Origin: AC-49 sp963766605 | GTDB lineage: Bacteria > Actinomycetota > Thermoleophilia > Solirubrobacterales > Solirubrobacteraceae | DNA: 64,000 nucleotides | Direction: 5' to 3' | Assembly (NCBI GenBank): GCA_963766605.1 | Contig: CAVYAT010000001.1 | Span: 620,001-684,000, forward strand | Shown: in pieces, positions 53,908 through 62,226 of the stretch | How the letters are laid out: each line of letters opens with the position of its first letter | Numbering within the stretch: the stretch's first letter is position 1 | The notes under the pieces: generated by a model | Seen by the model: only the letters and a program-made list of their open reading frames with translations | Told to the model about the DNA's origin: nothing | The model's database searches: none | Position numbers and translations under genes: made by a program

Positions 53908-55461
53908 TCACGCGCCCATGCGCTCCAGCAAGTGGTCACCGACACGCAGCGCGTTGGCCATCGCGGTCAGCGCCGGGTTCACGGCGCCGATGCTGGGAAA
54001 ACAGCTCGTGTCGACCACATACAGGTTGTCGAGCTCGTGAGCGCGACAGCGCTCGTCCAGGACCGACGTGGCTGGGTCCGTGCCGAATCGGCACGTGCCG
54101 GCCTGGTGGGCGACGCCGGCCACCGGGATCTCGTTCTTGAGGTACGCGTGGTGGGGCAGCAGGTGCCCGCGGTGCATCCCGAGGTCGTCGAGCATCTCGC
54201 GGAGCTGGTGGTACAACCGCTGCTTGGGTTCCTCGTTGCTGGCTGCGTAGCTGAGCTGGATGTTGCCGTCGCGTGCGAGTGTGACCCGATTGTCCGCGAG
54301 CGGCAGGTCCTCGGTCGAGAGCCAGAAGTCGACTGCGTGGCGGGCGACGTCGTGCAGCGTCCAAGTTGGCGCGAACAGCGTCTCGCCGGGCTTCTCGCCG
54401 CGGAACATCGATGCCTGCGACTTGCCGACCATCTGGATATTGCCCATCGGGTAGTCGTAGTCCGGACCCGAGAAGTAGAAGTCGTTGACCCCCAGCGTCT
54501 TCTGGAACACGGTCGGGTTCTCTTCCTTGGACAGTGCGAGCACCGCCTGGCTGTTGTGGAACATGTAGTTGCGGCCGACCTGGTCGGAGCCGTTGGCCAG
54601 TCCGCGTGGGTGCTTGTCGGTGGACGATGCGAGCAGCAACTTCGCGCTGTTCGCGGCGCCGCACGACACGACGACGATGCCGCCCTCGAACGTCTCCGTG
54701 CGGTCGCCGAGATCGACGACGACGCCCGTGACCTCGGTGCCGGCATCGTTGGTCACGAGCCGCTGCGCGGTGGCGTTGGTGAGCAGCGTGACGTTCGGGT
54801 GCTCGAGCGCCGGGCGGACGCTGATCACACCGGCGTCGGACTTCGCGTGCACGAGGCACGGGAAGCCGTCGCAGTTGTCGCAGCGTACGCAGCGGCTGAA
54901 CGGCATGTTGCTCTCGTCGACGAGGATCCCGCAGGGGGCGTGGAACGGATGCAGTCCCTTGGCCGCGAGGTCGTCCGAGAGCTGCTGGATGCGGGGCTCG
55001 TGGCTGACCGCGCGGAACGGGTACGGCGCACTCGACGGCGGCTCTGTCGGGTCCTCCCCGCGCGCGCCGTGCACCTGGTAGAGCTGCTCGGCGGCGGTGT
55101 AATACGGCTCCATCTCGTCGTAGCCGATCGGCCACGCCGGCGAGATGCCGTCGGCGTGGACAAGTTCGCCGAAGTCCTCCGCGCGCAGGCGGTAGAGCGC
55201 AGCGCCGTAGAGCTTCGTCGCCCCGCCGACGAAGTAATGCACCTGCGGTTGGAACGGCGAGCCGTCGGCGTAGTACCAGGTGTCGCGCGAGATGTAGCGG
55301 CCGTCGACGAACACGTCCTCAGCGCGCCAGTTGTGTGGCTCGCGCGGAAGCCAGTCGCCGCGCTCGAGCAGCAGGATCCGCTTGCCCGAGGGCGCGAGGC
55401 GATGCACGAGCGTGCCACCTCCCGCGCCACTGCCGATCACGATCACGTCGTATACGCTCAT
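53908..55461 (-). CDS. GMC-family flavin oxidoreductase
   Basis: 517 residues from ATG 55461 (MSVYDVIVIGSGAGGGT). FAD Rossmann motif GSGAGG, LLLERGDW, the Cys cluster CVRCDNCDGFPC of gluconate-dehydrogenase-like members, VVSCGAANSAKLLL, and the C-terminal catalytic His in HQAGTCRFGTDP with VVDTSCFPSIGAVNPALT. It oxidises an alcohol or sugar substrate that cannot be named. A partner subunit, as in the three-subunit gluconate type, is not adjacent. Confidence 0.92.
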   Translation of the reverse strand: MSVYDVIVIGSGAGGGTLVHRLAPSGKRILLLERGDWLPREPHNWRAEDVFVDGRYISRDTWYYADGSPFQPQVHYFVGGATKLYGAALYRLRAEDFGELVHADGISPAWPIGYDEMEPYYTAAEQLYQVHGARGEDPTEPPSSAPYPFRAVSHEPRIQQLSDDLAAKGLHPFHAPCGILVDESNMPFSRCVRCDNCDGFPCLVHAKSDAGVISVRPALEHPNVTLLTNATAQRLVTNDAGTEVTGVVVDLGDRTETFEGGIVVVSCGAANSAKLLLASSTDKHPRGLANGSDQVGRNYMFHNSQAVLALSKEENPTVFQKTLGVNDFYFSGPDYDYPMGNIQMVGKSQASMFRGEKPGETLFAPTWTLHDVARHAVDFWLSTEDLPLADNRVTLARDGNIQLSYAASNEEPKQRLYHQLREMLDDLGMHRGHLLPHHAYLKNEIPVAGVAHQAGTCRFGTDPATSVLDERCRAHELDNLYVVDTSCFPSIGAVNPALTAMANALRVGDHLLERMGA

Positions 55462-55631
55462 CCGCTCAGCTCTGTAGTTCCGTCGAGCGGATGAAAGCAC
55501 CCACGGATGGTTGCCACATCCCCCGCCCCGGGTGATCGATCGCGACATCCTCGCGACGCCCCGCGCAGAGCTTGGGGACCGTCCAGCCAGCGTCGAGAGG
55601 ATGGCGCAGCGGCGCGGCGAACGTGACAGGG

Positions 55632-56423
55632 ATGTCCGGTGCGTCGGCGTCGCTGACTCCTGAGCAGGTCCTTGCCCGCGAACGATGGCAGTCGCGCTGG
55701 AACCTGCCGATCATCCTCGCCGCGGTCATCCCGCTGTTTGTCAACTCGCCGGACGCCGAGTGGGTCCAGGTCGTCATCGGCGTCGGCTCCTGGGTCGTGT
55801 TCCTGATCGACCTCGTTGTCCAACTGCGCATCGTGCCGGGCTACCTCCGTGAGCGCCACGGACGGATCGACCTGGCGATCGTCGTCTTCACCTTTCCCTT
55901 CTACCTACTCCCCGGGGCCAGCGGTGGCTCGGCGATCCTCCTGCTCGCCCGGTTGGGACGCCTGACCCGCGTCCTGCTGGCGACGGCCGGGCTACGGCGT
56001 TTTGCCCAGCGCCTGGGCAAGGTCGCGCTGGTGGCAGCTTCGGTCACCGTGATCTGCTCGCTGGCGGCCTACCAGGCCGAGCACGCAACCAACTCCGGGT
56101 TCGCGACCATCGGAGATGCGCTGTGGTGGGGCGTCGTGACGCTCACGACCGTCGGCTACGGGGACATCGTCCCGCACACCACCGCCGGCCGATTCGCGGG
56201 GATCGCAATCATGTTCACGGGCGTCGCCGTTCTCGGCGTGCTGGCCGGCTCGCTCGCCGACCTGTTCCAGTTCGACGAACCGGCGCGGTCGCCTGAGGCA
56301 CCTCCCGGGTCCGCTCCCGATCAGTCCGTGCATGCCGAACTGGCAGCACTGCAGGCCGAGCTGCGGGCGGTCGAAGCTCGTATCGGCGATCTCGCGCAAC
56401 GGACCCGCACCGAAAGCGCGTGA
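55632..56423 (+). CDS. Voltage-gated-like potassium/ion channel
   Basis: 263 residues. Four preceding helices with an S4-like segment (LLARLGRLTRVLLATAGLRR), then pore and selectivity filter TLTTVGYGDIVP, a last membrane helix and a C-terminal coiled coil (AELAALQAELRAVEARIGDL). ATG 55632 is chosen; a GTG nine bases earlier is possible. The coiled coil should hold the tetramer together. Confidence 0.92.
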   Translation: MSGASASLTPEQVLARERWQSRWNLPIILAAVIPLFVNSPDAEWVQVVIGVGSWVVFLIDLVVQLRIVPGYLRERHGRIDLAIVVFTFPFYLLPGASGGSAILLLARLGRLTRVLLATAGLRRFAQRLGKVALVAASVTVICSLAAYQAEHATNSGFATIGDALWWGVVTLTTVGYGDIVPHTTAGRFAGIAIMFTGVAVLGVLAGSLADLFQFDEPARSPEAPPGSAPDQSVHAELAALQAELRAVEARIGDLAQRTRTESA

Positions 56424-56480
56424 CCGCCCAGAGTCCCAGGTTGCGGGACGGTGCATGTCAATCTCCGGTTGAATGACGGC

Positions 56481-56945
56481 ATGGCCATCGCGTGGCCGGC
56501 GAGAAGCGTGCTTGCGGGGACGGTCGGCACCGCCACGATGACGCTCGCCTACGCCGCCGAGCGGCGCGTACGGCGTCGCGTCCAGGGGCCGCTGGACTAC
56601 GACGACTCGCTCGTGCCCGGCCAGATCGTGGCGTCGGTGATGCACCTCCCGGGCGTGACCGCGCGCGAGGAGCACGAGTTGGGGTTGATCCTGCGTTGGA
56701 GCTACGGCTCCGCGTTCGGTCTCTGGCACGGAGTGCTTCGCCGCCACGTGAGCGAGCCGTGGGCGAGCGCGGTGTTCGGCGGCACGCTGATGAGCGCGAC
56801 GCTGACGCTGTTTCCGCTGCTGGGGCGCACCCCGCCGCCGTGGCGATGGCCGGCCGACGTGCTGGCCACGAGCGTCGGCACGCACGTCGCGTACGTCTCG
56901 GCGGTCGCCGCCGTCGACGACGGCATCCGTAGGCGCACGCGCTGA
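56481..56945 (+). CDS. Small membrane protein of unknown function
   Basis: 154 residues from ATG 56481. Helices near residues 7-25, 67-85, 95-112 and 125-142, with a conserved-looking HELGLILRWSYGSAFGLWHG between them. Weak resemblance to DUF1440/YagU-like proteins. No function is proposed. It follows the channel gene at 57 bases. Confidence 0.65.
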   Translation: MAIAWPARSVLAGTVGTATMTLAYAAERRVRRRVQGPLDYDDSLVPGQIVASVMHLPGVTAREEHELGLILRWSYGSAFGLWHGVLRRHVSEPWASAVFGGTLMSATLTLFPLLGRTPPPWRWPADVLATSVGTHVAYVSAVAAVDDGIRRRTR

Positions 56946-56984
56946 GAGCCCCGGCGCGCCCGCGGAGCGACCAACCCACCGGCA

Positions 56985-57010
56985 AACCGGTTCGAATCCC
57001 GCCCCCTCCG
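56985..57010 (+). repeat. tRNA-Ser 3' fragment G (minimal)
   Basis: CCGGTTCGAATCCCGCCCCC followed by TCCG: T-loop and acceptor 3' strand only. Nothing upstream resembles the arm block. It is the most distant and shortest member of the series. Confidence 0.55.
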
Positions 57011-57031
57011 CTCGGCCGAGGGTTCGGCGGA

Positions 57032-57991
57032 TCACGAGCCAGAGCGCCGCACGCGGCGACCGGCGATGCTGCCGAGGAAGGCGACCGCGGGTATCAGCGC
57101 GAGCAGCAGCATGCACGGTTGTGAGGAGAGCAGCGGCAGGTTGAACGTCGTGTTCGCCGACGCCACGACGCTCGCGCGCCAGGTGAGCACGATCACGACG
57201 GTGAGGGCGGCGACCGACGCTGCGATCAGTGCCATCGGGAGCGGCTTGTGCGACGGGACGCCGAGCAATGAGTCGACGCGGTCGGCGGAGATGCCCGCCG
57301 AGCCGTCGGGCGCCGCGGCGTCGAACCTCAGCAGCGCCGAGGCCAGCGGGGCCCGGTCGCCCGCGGCGGCACGGATCGCCGTGTCGTCGGCGCGCATCTC
57401 AGCAAGGTCCGCGTAGTGATCGCTCAGAGGGCTGAGTGCCGGCAGGAAGAACAGGGCCTGGTTGAGGATGCGTGCGCCGGCCAGGCGCAGCGGGTCACGT
57501 GCGTTGCGGTGGTGCTGCTCGTGGACGAGGACGGCGTCGAGCTCCTCGGGCGTGAGCATGCCGACGGCTCCGGCTGAGATGTAGATGCGCGGCCGCAGGT
57601 ATCCGGCGCAGAACGCCTGCACGGTCTGGTCCGCGATCACCGTCACGTTCGGATGCCCCGGCAGCTCGCCAAGCACTGGCACATCGTTGACGAAATACCG
57701 GTAGGCGCGGACCTGCCGCGCGCACGACACGGCAGCGGTCAGCAACACCACGAGCCCGAGCCCGGCCAACAGGAGCAGCAGCGCAGCCGCAACGTTGACA
57801 GCCGGATACGTGAACCGAGTCCCGAACACGAGGACCTCGTGCGCCGAATGCTGGTCGTGATGCACCGAGCCGGCGGCAGCGGCGACAGCCGCCGTCGCCG
57901 CGGTCAGCCCAGCCGCGCCAAGCGCCATCTGAAGCCCGAACACGAGCCTCGGCGCATGGCGCGTCGCGTGGATGTCACTTGTCGCGCGCAA
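57032..57991 (-). CDS. M56-family (BlaR1/MecR1-like) membrane metallopeptidase
   Basis: 319 residues with four membrane segments. Zn-binding HExxH in VLVHEQHHRNARDP and the second-site EMRADDTAI. There is no C-terminal penicillin-binding sensor domain, so the stimulus is probably not a beta-lactam bound covalently. Its start overlaps the end of the BlaI-like gene by 17 bases, the usual pairing in which the peptidase triggers repressor cleavage. Confidence 0.9.
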   Translation of the reverse strand: MRATSDIHATRHAPRLVFGLQMALGAAGLTAATAAVAAAAGSVHHDQHSAHEVLVFGTRFTYPAVNVAAALLLLLAGLGLVVLLTAAVSCARQVRAYRYFVNDVPVLGELPGHPNVTVIADQTVQAFCAGYLRPRIYISAGAVGMLTPEELDAVLVHEQHHRNARDPLRLAGARILNQALFFLPALSPLSDHYADLAEMRADDTAIRAAAGDRAPLASALLRFDAAAPDGSAGISADRVDSLLGVPSHKPLPMALIAASVAALTVVIVLTWRASVVASANTTFNLPLLSSQPCMLLLALIPAVAFLGSIAGRRVRRSGS

Positions 57992-58367
57992 GACGCTGGA
58001 GTTGCCGGCGGCGGTCGGGGTCCAAGCGCGCCATCTGGCGGGCGAAATGGCTCAGGGCGGCGTCGCCGTACTGCTCGACAAGCGAGTCAACGCCTGCCTG
58101 GGCGCGCAGGTCGGCGTATTCCTCACGCGTGTACGCCGACCGGTAGAGGTCCGTCTTGCCCTCACGCCGGCGCTCCACCAGCCCCTTCGCGTGAAGCCGG
58201 CCGAGGATCGTCATGTACGTCGTGTAGGCACGTGGCTTCTTCGTCCGGCGGTTGAGCGCCTCCATGACCTCGCGCACAGCCACCTCGTCGCCACGGTTCC
58301 ACACGTCTTCCATCACCTCGGCCTCGAGCTCGTGCAGCTCAGGCGGGATCTCAGGCCTCGGACTCAC
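57975..58367 (-). CDS. BlaI/MecI-family repressor
   Basis: 130 residues from GTG 58367. Winged-helix family core LHELEAEVMEDVWNRGD, REVMEALNRR and AYTTYMTILGRLHAKGLVER, then a C-terminal dimerisation helix region. Upstream lie two operator-like palindromes shared with the divergent gene at 58464. It is expected to repress itself and probably the divergent membrane-protein/lipoprotein pair. Confidence 0.93.
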   Translation of the reverse strand: MSPRPEIPPELHELEAEVMEDVWNRGDEVAVREVMEALNRRTKKPRAYTTYMTILGRLHAKGLVERRREGKTDLYRSAYTREEYADLRAQAGVDSLVEQYGDAALSHFARQMARLDPDRRRQLQRLARDK

Positions 58368-58418
58368 TACGACACAGTGTAGTGGATCGCACACATCTAC
58401 TATGCCTTGTAGTACTAC
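58365..58418. promoter_or_regulatory. Two BlaI-type operator candidates
   Basis: CACTACGACACAGTGTAGTG (58365-58384) and CTACTATGCCTTGTAGTACT (58397-58416) are dyads with TAC(T)AC/GTAGT ends, the pattern bound by BlaI/MecI proteins. They lie between the repressor start and the divergent gene; the first overlaps the repressor start codon. Confidence 0.6.
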
Positions 58419-58463
58419 GCTCCGTGGGACATCAACTCCACATGCAACCAAAGGGGTGATCCG

Positions 58464-58940
58464 ATGAACGGAACCCATTCGGTCGCGCCGTCTCGCACAA
58501 CAACTCTGACGCGCTACTTCGGCGCGCTCGCGGTCCTGGCGGTCGGCGTCGATCACATCGAGCAGTACTACGTCGACTACTACCGAGCGGTGCCCACGAT
58601 CGGGACGCTGTTCGCGCTCGACTTCATCGGGGCGACGGTGATCGCCGTCGGGCTCATGCTTCCGCTCCGGCGCCTGACGAGCAGGTACGGCGATCGCCTG
58701 CACACCCTCCTGGCGCTCGCCGGCATCGGCATCGGTGCCGGGACGCTCGCCGGCCTGCTGGCCAGCGAGAACGTGGGCCTGTTCGGGTTCATGGAGGTCG
58801 GCTACCGCAGCGCGATCGTGCTTTCGATCGTCCTCGACGTCGCCGCCATCGCCCTTCTCTCGGCCTTCCTCGCGCTGCGTGCCCTGTCGCACGGCGCGCT
58901 ACGGCATCTTCCGACCCCCCATAAGGAACTCACACAATGA
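58464..58940 (+). CDS. Membrane protein of unknown function, divergent from BlaI
   Basis: 158 residues, four membrane segments (about 20-35, 48-68, 80-100, 112-137). DHIEQYYVDYYRAVPTIGTL between the first two helices is a distinctive charged/aromatic loop. ATG 58464 follows AAAGGGGTG. ATGA overlap with the lipoprotein gene downstream; the pair is the likely target of the BlaI/M56 switch. Confidence 0.75.
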   Translation: MNGTHSVAPSRTTTLTRYFGALAVLAVGVDHIEQYYVDYYRAVPTIGTLFALDFIGATVIAVGLMLPLRRLTSRYGDRLHTLLALAGIGIGAGTLAGLLASENVGLFGFMEVGYRSAIVLSIVLDVAAIALLSAFLALRALSHGALRHLPTPHKELTQ

Positions 58941-59422
58941 CCAAACGGAACTTCCTCACCATCTCGCTCGCCGGAGTGGCGCTCGTCATCGCCGGCTGCG
59001 GCGGCGCGAGCGCAGGATCGGGATCCGCGGATGCCCCAGCAGCATCAGGCGGCGCCCCCCTGCGCGTGATCACCAATCCGAAGCTCGGCAAGATCATCGT
59101 CGATGCCAAGGGCCGCACGCTCTACGACTTCGTCATCGACAAGGGCACCATGAGCGTCTGTTATGGCGCCTGCGCGAGCCTGTGGCCGCCCTACACGACC
59201 AACGGCCAGCCCGTGGGCGGCAAGGGCGTCTCGCCCCAGCTGATCGGGACCACGAAGCGTCGCGACGGTTCCAGCGAGGTGACCTACGCCGGTCACCCGC
59301 TCTACTACTACGCACCCGATCGGGCGCGCGGCCAGATCAGCGGCCAGGCGCTCAACCAGTTCGGTGCCCCGTGGTACGCGCTCGCACCGTCCGGGACCGA
59401 GATCCACACTCCCGGCACGTAG
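58937..59422 (+). CDS. COG4315-type secreted-repeat lipoprotein
   Basis: 161 residues. Lipobox IAGC (Cys21). Two copies of the family repeat: KIIVDAKGRTLYDFVIDKG with CYGACASLWPPYTT, and EVTYAGHPLYYYAPD with GQALNQFGAPWYALAPSG. Members are predicted extracytoplasmic lipoproteins of unknown function, often beside redox or stress genes. Translationally coupled to the membrane protein upstream; a strong hairpin follows. Confidence 0.9.
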   Translation: MTKRNFLTISLAGVALVIAGCGGASAGSGSADAPAASGGAPLRVITNPKLGKIIVDAKGRTLYDFVIDKGTMSVCYGACASLWPPYTTNGQPVGGKGVSPQLIGTTKRRDGSSEVTYAGHPLYYYAPDRARGQISGQALNQFGAPWYALAPSGTEIHTPGT

Positions 59423-59433
59423 GTCCAGCACCG

Positions 59434-59457
59434 CCGCCGCCCCACCCGGGGCGGCGG
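59434..59457. terminator. GC-rich hairpin terminator candidate
   Basis: CCGCCGCCCC, loop ACCC, GGGGCGGCGG: a perfect 10-base stem starting 12 bases after the lipoprotein stop. No T-run, as is common for high-GC actinobacterial terminators. Confidence 0.6.
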
Positions 59458-59479
59458 ATCACCATCCAACCGGTTCCCG

Positions 59480-59816
59480 CAGCGCGCGACATCGCCCCCG
59501 CTCAGCCGGTGACGATCGGCGCCGGGACGACCGGTTCGACGCGTCGAGGGAAGACGCGCAGTACGAGGCGAACGTGCCGTGTGTGGACACCGGGACCCTG
59601 GTCCTCACCCTGAGCGGTCACAGCAGGGTGCTGCGGGAGTTCGATGGGGGCGACGCGACGGTCGGCATCCACGGCCGTGGCGGCGCCAGCCTGGTTGACC
59701 CACTCGGATCCGCCCGTAGCCACGGATGCATCCGCTTGGCCAACAAGAGCATCGACTGGCTCGTACGCACCGTCGGCCGCGACGAACGCCCAGGGACGCC
59801 GGTACGGATCACCTGA
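59480..59816 (+). pseudogene. C-terminal remnant of an L,D-transpeptidase (YkuD)
   Basis: The YkuD catalytic region is present: TVGIHGRGG, then DPLGSARSHGCIRLANKSID (catalytic His and Cys of SHGCIRL). The part N-terminal to it lies in broken frames (IQPVPAARDIAPAQPVTIG in another frame) and has no start or signal peptide. It probably descends from a cell-wall crosslinking enzyme that lost its 5' end by frameshift or deletion. Confidence 0.65.
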
Positions 59817-59821
59817 TCGAA

Positions 59822-60028
59822 TCAGACGTGGTACAGGAACGTGTACCGCGCCGACGAGCCATTTTGATTCAGGTCTGCGAGGCAATAGCGGCATGTCGTG
59901 CCGTCGACCGCAGGTACGTCGAGGACCTTGGGCGGGCGGCCCTCGGTCACGTCGGCCTCGATGCGCTTACCGCGCAGCGGGCCGTCGGCGAGCGCGGCGG
60001 TGATCGTCGGCCTGCTCTCGACGCTCAT
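59822..60028 (-). CDS. Small protein of unknown function
   Basis: 68 residues: MSVESRPTITAALADGPLRG, then RIEADVTEGRPPKVLDVP. A Cys pair (TTCRYCLADL) follows, and the protein ends YTFLYHV. Its ATG overlaps the stop of the gene upstream (ATGA), so both are likely real. It looks like a small beta protein; no family is named. Confidence 0.55.
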   Translation of the reverse strand: MSVESRPTITAALADGPLRGKRIEADVTEGRPPKVLDVPAVDGTTCRYCLADLNQNGSSARYTFLYHV

Positions 60029-60294
60029 GACAGCGCGCCCGGAGGTAGCACGTAGCGCAGCGGCGTCCGCGCAGCCGCCCGGTTGCTGTCGTGACGTCCG
60101 GCGTTGTGCAGACCGGAGACGACGTTGGGAGCGGGGTCCTCGGGATGACCGTCATGAGCGACGATCCATGTCAGGACGGCCGCCGAGTCGGTGCCCTCCG
60201 CGAGGATCGCGGCGCGTTCGATGACCTTCCCGCCGGAGGCGTGCGGTCGCGACAAGCGCGAGACCACGATGCGGATCGCGTCGTCGTCGATCAC
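60025..60294 (-). CDS. Small protein of unknown function
   Basis: 89 residues from GTG 60294 (IDDDAIRIVVSRLSRPHASG, VIERAAILAEGTDSAAVLTW), with GAGGGCG before the start. The stop overlaps the next start, forming a two-gene unit. Polar, no signal peptide or membrane segment. Confidence 0.55.
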   Translation of the reverse strand: MIDDDAIRIVVSRLSRPHASGGKVIERAAILAEGTDSAAVLTWIVAHDGHPEDPAPNVVSGLHNAGRHDSNRAAARTPLRYVLPPGALS

Positions 60295-60508
60295 AGCTGA
60301 TCGCCCTCGCTGATCGTGAGCGTGGTCTGCATGTTGGTGAGCTTTCCGAGCGCGGATCAACAGATCACGGCATCCGACCGCTCTATCGGGACGGCTCTCC
60401 CGTCGCTGGGACGAAACTGTCCGTGAGTTCGCCGTCCGGCGTGTGGCCGGCGGTGCTCTGCGCGAAGTCGCTTCGCAGGAGCGCTGAAGTGGCCCTGGCA
60501 AACGGACT

Positions 60509-60982
60509 CTACAGTGCAAGCGGCAGCGCCCGCGCCGGGAACGTCACGTGAACCACGGAGCCATCTCTGCTGCGCGTGCCGCCGGTCTGGTGGGCGAACA
60601 GCGCGAGCATGTCTGCGTTGAAGGACAGGACGTCAGCCTCGAGCGTCTTGATGCCCAGCTCGTCTGCTTCATGCTCGAGCGCCTGCAACAGTCGCGTGGC
60701 GATGCCGTGACGCCGCCACGGTTCGGCGACCTCGAACGCAACCTCCGCATGACCGGCGCCGTTGGACACGAGCGCCCCGTGTCCGACGATCTCGTCGCCG
60801 ACGACGGCGACAAGCCCAAGGCCGCCCGGTGGATTGATCGCCCAGCGTGCCGCAGCTGGGAGGTCGATCTCGGCCGCCGAGAACCAGCGCCGGTAGCGCG
60901 CGTCCTCCGACAGCCCGCCCAACAGCCGTTCGATGGCCGCCAGATCGGTTCGCAGCACCCGTCGGATTCGTGCCTCGGTCAT
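60509..60982 (-). CDS. GNAT-family N-acetyltransferase
   Basis: 157 residues from ATG 60982 (MTEARIRRVLRTDLAAIERL). FSAAEIDLPAAARW, VAFEVAEPWRRHGIATRLLQ (acetyl-CoA loop) and LEADVLSFNADMLALF are standard. This sub-type also occurs as the C-terminal domain of protein acetyltransferases of the Pat kind; here it stands alone. Coupled (ATGA) to the flavoprotein gene. Confidence 0.88.
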   Translation of the reverse strand: MTEARIRRVLRTDLAAIERLLGGLSEDARYRRWFSAAEIDLPAAARWAINPPGGLGLVAVVGDEIVGHGALVSNGAGHAEVAFEVAEPWRRHGIATRLLQALEHEADELGIKTLEADVLSFNADMLALFAHQTGGTRSRDGSVVHVTFPARALPLAL

Positions 60983-62118
60983 GTCGTGGCCGGATCGCGC
61001 TGCTGGAGATACGGGGCGAGATACTTCGCCGCGATCTTGAACGGCGGCGACCATGTCGGTGCTTCGCTGATCTGTGAGCTGAAGCCGTGCCCGCCGACCA
61101 ACATCGCGCTGAGGTAACGCGGCTTGCCCCCAGTCAGGACGAGACCCCGGATGTCAGGGTGAAACGGCGCCGGCTCGACGGGAGCTCCGGCCAGCGCGGC
61201 GACGCTCAGCGCCACTGTGACGGCCTGTTGTGCCGCGATGCCCCCGTGCTTGACCGCGAAGTCGGTGCCGTCGCCGGCGGCGAAGATCTGGTCGACCCCG
61301 CGAACGTGCCCGTACGGGTCGACCGGAACGAAGCCCTGGCCGTCGCAGGCGAGCCCACGAATCGCTGGGCCCCTGAGTTCAGGCAAGGCGACGATCCGAT
61401 CGAAGGTCATGCACCGGTTGCGCGGCGAGACGACGACCTGCCCTGGCTCGGGGACCTCGGCGTAGGCCGACGTGATCGTCGTGATACCCGCGTCGTCGAG
61501 GAGCTTCGTCATCCCGGCGCTCGCGCCGAGTCCGAAGATCGCCAGCGGCGCATCCTCCGGGGTGATGATCGTCACCGCGAGGTCAGCGCTGGTCTCGAAG
61601 GCGCGTTGCGCGCTCATCAGGGCCAGCTCGTAGATCGGTAGCGGCCACGACGCCCCGCCGGGAACCACGAACGCCACGCGGCGTACGAAGCCTCCTTCGA
61701 TGTCCTGGACCAGGCCGTGGAGCTGTTCGTCGAGGTGGCGATCGTCGATCGTCAGGGCATGTGGGTGGCGCGCGTATTGGCGGGCACCGACGGCGAGGAT
61801 CAGCGCGTCGTAGGCCAGCTCACGGCCGGAGTCGGTGTGGGCGATCTGGCGTGTCGGGTCCACCCAGGCGAACCGGTCGGTGATGAGCGTCGCACGCGCA
61901 TCGGCCACGACCTCCCCCAGATCGTGGCGTCGCGCGGCGCCGTACCCGAACGGTTCGCGCACGGTCATCGGCCGATACACGAAGTCGTCGTCGGGAGCGA
62001 CGACGGTCACCGCGACGCGGTCGCCGGCCAGCTCGCGCAGCGCGAGCGTCGCTTCGAGCGCAGCGACACCACCACCGGCGATGACGACGCGCAGTGGCTG
62101 TGGAGTGGTTGCAGGCAT
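60979..62118 (-). CDS. FAD-dependent NAD(P)/quinone oxidoreductase (SQR-like)
   Basis: 379 residues. N-terminal FAD motif VVIAGGGVAALEATLAL, second dinucleotide half with SWPLPIYELALMSA, and the C-terminal FAD site VDQIFAAGDGTDF with KHGGIAAQQAVTVA. The layout is that of sulfide:quinone oxidoreductase/NDH-2 relatives. The conserved catalytic Cys pair of true SQRs is not visible, so sulfide oxidation is not claimed. ATG 62118 is preferred to GTG 62124. Confidence 0.85.
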   Translation of the reverse strand: MPATTPQPLRVVIAGGGVAALEATLALRELAGDRVAVTVVAPDDDFVYRPMTVREPFGYGAARRHDLGEVVADARATLITDRFAWVDPTRQIAHTDSGRELAYDALILAVGARQYARHPHALTIDDRHLDEQLHGLVQDIEGGFVRRVAFVVPGGASWPLPIYELALMSAQRAFETSADLAVTIITPEDAPLAIFGLGASAGMTKLLDDAGITTITSAYAEVPEPGQVVVSPRNRCMTFDRIVALPELRGPAIRGLACDGQGFVPVDPYGHVRGVDQIFAAGDGTDFAVKHGGIAAQQAVTVALSVAALAGAPVEPAPFHPDIRGLVLTGGKPRYLSAMLVGGHGFSSQISEAPTWSPPFKIAAKYLAPYLQQRDPATT

Positions 62119-62226
62119 GTCCACACGCTAGGCGCGGGAAGATCGCGCGTCATCCGGGGCAACCGGCGAGCGGCCGTCCGTGGCAACTACTGAGATGGCG
62201 GGCCGCGGCCGGCGTCGTATGGTTGC

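Noticed and set aside
8562..57010. CRISPR array or classical integron
   Set aside because: The tRNA-like repeats are irregularly spaced over kilobases and no cas genes, intI or attC-like structure is present; the blocks contain tRNA ends instead.
60979..62118. Calling the flavoprotein a true sulfide:quinone oxidoreductase
   Set aside because: The redox-active cysteines required are not visible; only the fold-level call is kept.
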